Shown here piece by piece: positions 57,971 through 64,000 of a DNA stretch of 64,000 nt. The notes below the pieces were generated by a model. It was not told the origin of the DNA. It saw only the letters and a list, made by a program, of their open reading frames with translations, and made no database searches. Every line of letters begins with the position of its first letter. The stretch's first letter is position 1. A program made the position numbers and the translations under genes. Origin of the DNA: Cephalotus follicularis (Eukaryota; Streptophyta; Magnoliopsida; Oxalidales; Cephalotaceae); assembly GCA_001972305.1 (NCBI GenBank), contig BDDD01000552.1:276458-340457 (forward strand), written 5' to 3'.

Positions 57971-59289
57971 TTACATTCCGAACAAGTGGGGAAATGTCTC
58001 CATCATTTTGTCCTCACGCTCCCACGTAGCTTCCTCTGCTCCGTGAAAATGCCACAACACTTTTACCATAGGAATAGTCTTGTTCCTTAGCACCTTTTCC
58101 ATTCAATCCACTATCCTCGTCGGTCTTTCTTCATAAGACAATCTAGGACTGATGAATCCAGGGTCGTAGGTCAATATGTGAGATGGATTGGGTACGTATT
58201 TCCGTAACATGGAAACATGAAATACGTTATGCACATCAGACAAGCTAGGCGGTAGTGCAATCTGATATGCAACATCCCCCACTCTTTCCAGTTTCTCATA
58301 AGGCCCAATATACCTCGATGCCAACTTCCCTTTGAGGCCGAAACACTGTATCCCTTTCGAAGGCGAGATCTTCAGGAAAACATGATCCCCCTTCTCGAAT
58401 TCTAGCATTCTCCTCTTGCTATCGGCGTAACTCTTCTGCCGACTTTGTGCAGCTAGCAGTCTCTTCTTGATTATGTCCACTTTATCGGTCGTCTCTTGTA
58501 CCAAGTCTGGTCCCAGGACTTGTCTCTCACCTACCTCTGCCCAGCAAATAGGCGATCTGCGCTTTCTTCCATACAAGGCTTCATAAGGAGCCATTCCAAT
58601 GCTGGTGTGAAAACTGTTGTTGTAGGAGAACTCAATCAGTGCCAGATGATCCTCCCAACTCCCAGCAAAATCAATCATACAAGCCGTAGCATATCCTCCA
58701 GAGTTTGAATGGTACGCTCGGACTGTCCGTCGGTCAGTGGGTGGAATGCAGTGCTAAAGTTCAAGGTTGTTCCCATTGCTGCTTGGAACTTCTTCCAGAA
58801 CATTGAAGTAAATCTAGTATCTCGGTCACAAACAATACTGACCGGCACCCCATGTAATCTCACTATCTCCCGGATATACAATCAAGCCAGCTTCTCGATA
58901 GAATACGTCATGTTCATTGGAAGAAAGTGAGCAGACTTAGTGAGTCTGTCCACTACTACCCACACTACTTCATGCTGATTCCGTGACCTCGGTAATCCTA
59001 ACACGATGTCCATGGTCACGTGCTCCCATTTCCATTCAACCACTGGTAGCGATTGTAACAGTCCCGTAGGTTTCTGATGTTCAGCCTTCACTCTCTGACA
59101 GGTCAAACATCTCGCTATGTATTCAGCAATCTCTCTCTTCATACCACTCCACCAGTAGTTATTTTTCATGTCATGCCACATCTTGGAACTTCCCGGGTGA
59201 ATACTGTATTTGGACTTGTGAGCTTGTTGCAGTAGCTCATTCCTGATGCTCTCGTCATTCGGAACACATATCCTTCCTCGGAACCTCAA
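57971..59289 (-). pseudogene. pol: Element D integrase and chromodomain
   Basis: The zinc finger is intact (HKSKYSIH, CLTCQRVK) in 59289-58882, with the first catalytic Asp in MDIVLGLP. A TGA after SIEKLA ends it. The core continues in the same frame (58881-58675) with [12 protein letters not shown] and [15 protein letters not shown], then a frameshift near 58680. The C-terminal part (58678-58103) has GLKGKLASRYIGPYEKLERVG. A TGA replaces the CGA Arg codon after RIVD. The chromodomain follows in frame to FPHLFGM and a stop at 57971. Confidence 0.92.
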
Positions 59290-59327
59290 GATGCCATCAG
59301 TATGAATAGAGAACTCGGAATCAGTGT

Positions 59328-60680
59328 CTAGGTTCTCACGAATACTCCATAACTCAATGTCACTGTACTAAGCAGTCTGAATACACTCCATAAGTTCTGG
59401 TTGTGCCTCAGACTTGCCACAATAACTCCTCGGGAAACCATGAACGGATTCCATCTCTGAAATGCCTCCAATAGCTTCCACTGTGAGACCATTGCTCCAG
59501 CAATCATAGCTTTGCGACTCAGCACATCTGCCACTACATTCGCCTTTCCTGGGTGGTAATGGATGTTACAGTTGTAACCATTGAAGAACTCCACCCATCG
59601 TCTCTGTCTCATGTTGAGCTCCTTCTGGGAAAATAAATACTTTAAACTTTTATGGTCAGTAAAGATCTCAAATTGAGCACCATAGAGGTAGTGCCTCCAT
59701 TTCTGCAAAGCGAATACTATGGCTGCCAACTCAATATCGTGTACGGGATAATTTTCTTCGTACGGCTTTAACTTCCTTGATGCGTATGCAATCACCCTAC
59801 CATGTTGCATAAGAACGCATCCCAATCCTTTCCCAGAAGCATCAGTATAGACAGTGAAACCCTCATTACCCTTTGGTAATGCCAACACTGGAGCTGAAAT
59901 CAATCGACTCTTCAATTCTTGGAAACTTTCCTCATAGGAATCATCCCACACAAAACTTGACTTCTTCTGAGTCAACTGCGTCAAAGGTGCATCAAGCTTC
60001 GAAAACCCTTTGATGAACCTTCGGTAGTAACCAGACAATCCCAAGAAACTACGAACCTCAGTAACATTTCTTGGTTGGGGCCAATCAACAATATTCTCTA
60101 TCTTCGAAGGATCCACAGACAATCCTTCGCTCGACACAATGTGACCTAGGAAGGTCACATGATCCAGCCAAAATTCGCACTTGCTGAATTTGGCGTATAG
60201 TTGTTCCTTCCGTAGTGTCTGCAATACAATCCTCAAGTGTTGCATGTGTTCCTCAATGCTCTTTGAATAAATCAGGATGCCATCTAGGAATATAACGACG
60301 AACTTGTCAAGATAGGGTTGGAACACTTTGTTCATTAGACACATAAAGGCTACAGGAGCATTTGTCAAACCAAACGGCAGTATCAGAAATTCGTAATGCC
60401 CATATCTGGTTTGAAATGCGGTCTTTTCCACATTACCTTCTCTGATCCTCAACTGATGATAACCTGTTCTTAGGTCAAGTTTGAAGAATACAGTTGAGCC
60501 TTGCAATTGGTCGAACAACTCCTCGATATGTGGCAGAGGATACTCGTTCTTCACAGTCACCTGATTTAGCAGCCTGTAATCGATGCAGAGTCGCATTGAT
60601 CCATCCTTCTTTTTGACAAACAGGACCGGTGCTCCCCAAGGTGATACACTCGGTCTGATAAAGCCCTTATCAAGGTAATC
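59328..60680 (-). pseudogene. pol: Element D reverse transcriptase-RNase H
   Basis: RT resumes after a stop at 60681 with [21 protein letters not shown]. It then reads [25 protein letters not shown] and a catalytic loop [13 protein letters not shown], in which the second of the two conserved Asp residues is Gly. [16 protein letters not shown] and RNase H ([51 protein letters not shown]) follow. A frameshift lies between this frame and integrase (59328/59289). The Gly substitution alone should abolish polymerase activity. Confidence 0.93.
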
Positions 60681-62030
60681 CTACAATTGAAACTTCAACT
60701 CCTTCAGTTCGGCAGGAGCCATTCGGTATGGTGCTTTGGATATAGGAGCAGTCCCAGGCAATAGTTCAATGCTGAACTCTATATCTCTCTCTGGTGGTAA
60801 CGAAGCGAGATCATCTGGAAATACATCAGGAAATTCACATACAACAGGAACTTGCTCAATACTAGGCGTACCATTCGTATGATCAATCACATACGCCAAA
60901 TAGCCTTCACATCCTTGCCTGAGATACTTCTGTGCTCGAGTATACGAAATGATCAGAGCAGAAACATTCTTCTCCCCGATAAATTTGCACTCTATCCCAT
61001 CTTGAAGATAAAATGTCATCATCTTGTTGTAGCAATCAACACAAGCATAATGAGCATACAACCAGTCCATTCCCAAGATTACATCGAAATCTCGGATGGG
61101 TAATACTATCAAGTCAGCAGATAACTGAATCCCAGCTACCATGACCTCACAATCTTTCATTATAGTGTCAGATAGAAGACAAGTACCCGCTAGAGTACTC
61201 ACTTCCAATACATAAGATAGTTTAGAAGTGATACCATGCAAATTGCGAGCAAATTCAAATGCAATGAATGAATGTGTCGCAACAGGGTCAATTAGTACAT
61301 GAGCTAGTAATCCAGATATAAAAATGGTACCTCCCACAACAGTAGTAGATTCTGGCACATCATCTTTAGATAAGGTGTAGACCCTACCTTTCACAATCCC
61401 CTTTTCGGTATCCTTCCGCGGTTGAGCAGCCACAACACTACCACTTGCACCAGCACTTCCCTGTTGGCCGCGTGCTTGATCCCTCATCATTGGACAACTA
61501 TTCAACATATGTTCTTGTGAACCACACCTCAAGCATTTCCCCAGCTTTTTCCAGCATTCAGTCTCATCATGGTTCTGGCGACCACAAAAAGTACATCCAC
61601 CTGAATTCTGTTCACTGCTTCGGTTAGGAGTTCTTGTTCGTGAATTTTTGCGTCGAGAACCTCCTTGACCTCTGTTTTCAGACTTTGTTGACTTGGCAGG
61701 ATTATTTCTCCCCTGCCCTTGTGACTGTACGGCCCTCGATTGATTAGTGTAAGACCGCTCTGCTCTCCTTTCATTCGCATTTGCTTCCAGAATCATCGTC
61801 CTCTCAGCAATATCAACAAAAGAGGTTAGCTGCAACATTAACAGTTTAGATCTGATGTCAGGTCGAAGGCCTTTTAGGAACCATCGGATAATTCTCGATT
61901 CACCCTCCACAAGATAAGGTGTATGCCTTGCCAGCTCCACAAATCTAGTCTGGTACTGAGCTACCGTCATATCCCCTTGACGTAACTCCATCAGTTCGGT
62001 CTCCCTCTGGTCACCTTCTATCTGTGGCAA
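60681..62030 (-). pseudogene. Element D gag C-terminal part, protease and RT start
   Basis: A 449-codon frame runs from within gag (ELMELRQGDMTVAQYQTRF), through MLQLTSFVDIAERTMILEA and two intact knuckles (CTFCGRQNHDETEC, CLRCGSQEHMLNSC). It then enters a protease whose active site reads LIDPVATHSF, the Gly of the triad being Val, and [14 protein letters not shown]. It ends at a TAG after ELKFQL, at the start of RT. The apparent start at 62030 is created by the 67-bp duplication and is not a natural start. Confidence 0.92.
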
Positions 62031-62096
62031 CCGTCATATCCCCTTGACGTAACTCCATCAGTTCGGTCTCCCTCTGGTCACCTTCTATCTGTGGCA
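61963..62096. repeat. 67-bp tandem duplication in D gag
   Basis: 61963-62029 and 62030-62096 are direct repeats starting ACCGTCATATCCCC. They look identical by eye. 67 is not a multiple of three, so the duplication shifts the gag frame. E and F have a single copy. Confidence 0.95.
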
Positions 62097-62625
62097 CATA
62101 AGTTGTAAGGAACTCGGACTGAAATTTGTCCCAAGTCCTGTCAAGTCCACGAGATTCCCACTTTGCTTCAGTCCTTTCCCACCAATAGGTAGCCTCACCC
62201 CATAAGCGGTATACAGCAAAGTTGAGTTTCTGCTCATCAGTACATTCCAGGGCAGCAAATATTTTCTCCAAATCTCTAATCCACTACTCGGCCATAGTAG
62301 CATTCAGCTCACCATTGAATGTCGGAGGATTCTATCTCATGAACCGCTCCAGATCTCGGCCAAATCAACCGGTATGACAAGCTTCAGGAGCCTGCTGATA
62401 AGCCCGGTTAGCCTCATACATTTGCCGAATCTGTTCCATGTTCACCGCATTAGCTTGCATCTGCTGCTGGAAAAGCTTAGCCATGCAGTGAAAATTACTC
62501 CTCTCATCTTGTACTGGAGGAATATTCACTCCTTCATTCGCTGCTGGATCATTTCCATGCACTGGCGGTGCATTGATTCCTTCGGCGGCTCTACGCCTTC
62601 CCCTTATTCCTCTTCGTAGGACCAT
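62031..62625 (-). pseudogene. gag: Element D gag N-terminal part, broken
   Basis: ATG at 62623-62625 starts MVLRRGIRGRRRA. The frame is stopped after EACHTG (GGA to TGA), after RFMR (TAG, as in F) and after TMAE (TAG), then is open as 62271-62011 with YRLWGEATYWWERTEAK. The 67-bp duplication then changes frame. Confidence 0.9.
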
Positions 62626-62713
62626 TCAGTTTCCTACGTGGAATGACATAATCATTAGGAAACAATTCACTTAATTTCCAAGAAACTTATCCCAGCTAGC
62701 ATATATGGAATAT

Positions 62714-62725
62714 GCTCTGATACCA
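62714..62725 (-). other. tRNA-Met primer-binding site of D
   Basis: TGGTATCAGAGC on the minus strand, three bases from the 5' LTR. Confidence 0.95.
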
Positions 62726-62728
62726 TGC

Positions 62729-64000
62729 TGTCACACCCCGTTGACCCATTACATGTAGACAACATATGTGGTGATATCAGGAATAAGTAAATAATCCAGC
62801 ATTCCAATTAACAATCTAAATATATAAGCGGAAACATTCCATAAACCAGATTATAAAATAGAAGTCATCCGCACGCAGCCCATACTACGTGCTCGTACAA
62901 TACTAGCAATTATCCTTTTAAATAAGGGAAGAAAAACAGTAACACGGAGTGTGAACCGTTCATTACAAATACTGTACATCATAAAAATAACAACCTTACG
63001 CAGAATAGAAGCTCTCCAAGCTTCAACAGCACTCTCCGAACGCCCTTGCTTAATCTGAAATTGTAGGGGGTTAGCCGTTTTCCTCACTTGGCTAAGTAAG
63101 AAAATAATGCATGATAATTGAATATATAAATGTAAATATGCAGGAAAATTATTTAATTTAACATATATATATATAAGTATTTCAATATATACGCAAACAT
63201 GCCAAGTGGCCATAACAGTACAATGCAAGAATACCGCCCAAGGGTACAATCAATCAGTACAGTGGTTTGGGTGTCACATGTCGCTAACTCCTAACACCAA
63301 CTGTGCACCTTCTATCTATCACCCTTCACTCCGAGGAAGATAAATCAGGTCAGTTACTACCGGCATTAGCGGGTAGTTTAACAATCAAGCTCTGCAATTG
63401 CAGACAGTTTGGGTGGATACTCTAGCTAACTCCTGTCACATAGGACCACCTCCGTAGCCAGTGATGTCTCCTATCACTCGACTAACGGCAATAGCATAGA
63501 CAATCAATTCAATCAATTCAGTGGTAATATTACATATATCTATAATATGCAATATAATGATAGTTTTCATTTTTAGAAAACATAACAGTTCAATCAGTGG
63601 TTCTCTTGGAGAACAAAACGATACAGTACCTCTTGAAGAGGAATATAGCAATTGTATACAATAAGATTTTCTGTTTATGCTTAAAGTATTAGGTTGGTAA
63701 AATCCTTGTATATATATATATAACAGTAGTAATTTCATTGGATAACAGTAATAATAGTTACAATATAGCACATCAAGGATAATTGCAACCACAATCAAGT
63801 CAATAAATCAATCTGAACATTTCTATATTTACTGTTCTAAAGCGCCAACAGTTTCTTTGTAAGCGTCGACGGTTGTTGACTAAGCGTTGACACTACACGC
63901 ATGATCAAAGCTTAAGCGTGGACATTCTAAGCCTTAACAGGGGTTTTCCACACCAAAACGTCGACGGTCTTAATTTAAGCGTCAGCGCTTCTGGCGTTCT
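62729..64000 (-). repeat. 5' LTR of element D, truncated by the window
   Basis: It aligns with 55401 onward (TGTCACACCCCGTTGACCC). It ends in the inner GTCGAC cluster (63839-64000); the remaining half lies outside. Confidence 0.93.

Larger units (their letters stand above)
55401..64000 (-). mobile_element. Element D: antisense Ty3/gypsy chromovirus, 5' end outside window
   Basis: The left LTR (55401-57929) starts TGTCACACCCCGTTGACCC. A polypurine tract, pol, gag, a primer-binding site and the first 1,272 bp of the other LTR follow. It is the same lineage as E and F (same primer-binding site, gag start and LTR end motif). The left flank is ATTCT (55396-55400); the matching duplicate should lie outside the window. 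Frameshifts, stops, a 67-bp duplication in gag and a changed RT catalytic residue make it defective. Confidence 0.94.

Overview
The window is plant nuclear repeat DNA. It is built almost entirely of LTR retrotransposons inserted into one another, and I can support no host protein gene, rRNA, tRNA or CRISPR array. Three things point to a plant with a retrotransposon-rich genome: Ty3/gypsy chromoviruses whose polyproteins end in an integrase chromodomain (Tekay/Del-like), primer-binding sites matching the 3' end of plant initiator-Met tRNA (TGGTATCAGAGC), and a Ty1/copia pol with plant-type motifs. I cannot name the species.

Left stack (1-18799). An antisense LTR of family B (called X) occupies 1-1452 and 18723-18799. 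Gypsy element A (1453-18717, TSD CAACA) inserted into it. A then received a 2.1 kb solo LTR (S, 2673-4784, TSD GTTGC) in its 5' LTR, and a partly deleted gypsy element B (9683-14626, TSD AGCAT) between its RNase H and integrase domains. Bases 18800-20035 are unassigned.

Right stack (20036-64000). An antisense Ty1/copia element C (3' LTR 20036-21687) has its pol cut into three pieces by solo LTR H (22008-24494, TSD CAAAC), by a large compound insertion G (25457-54350, TSD GTCGT), and by antisense gypsy element D (55401 to beyond the window). G is a solo LTR of about 4.5 kb. It contains gypsy element F (28171-50170, TSD TCCAG) and solo LTR H2 (51368-53793, TSD CTAAC). F carries a solo A-family LTR (A2, 30191-32985, TSD CCCAA/CTCAA) in its 5' LTR, and a complete antisense sister element E (38759-48126, TSD TGATT) in its 3' LTR. 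Nesting is therefore four deep: C contains G, G contains F, F contains E.

Elements A, D, E and F have the order gag (zinc knuckle), protease, reverse transcriptase, RNase H, integrase, chromodomain, between LTRs of 2.3-2.7 kb. All carry premature stops and frameshifts. E is structurally the most complete, with two LTRs of exactly 2,318 bp. The features most worth a second look are: clusters of a GTCGAC palindrome in several LTR families, a 54-bp exact tandem array and a seed-type RY (CATGCA) promoter cluster in S, the F/E long inverted repeat, and a possible leader intron lying inside each LTR.
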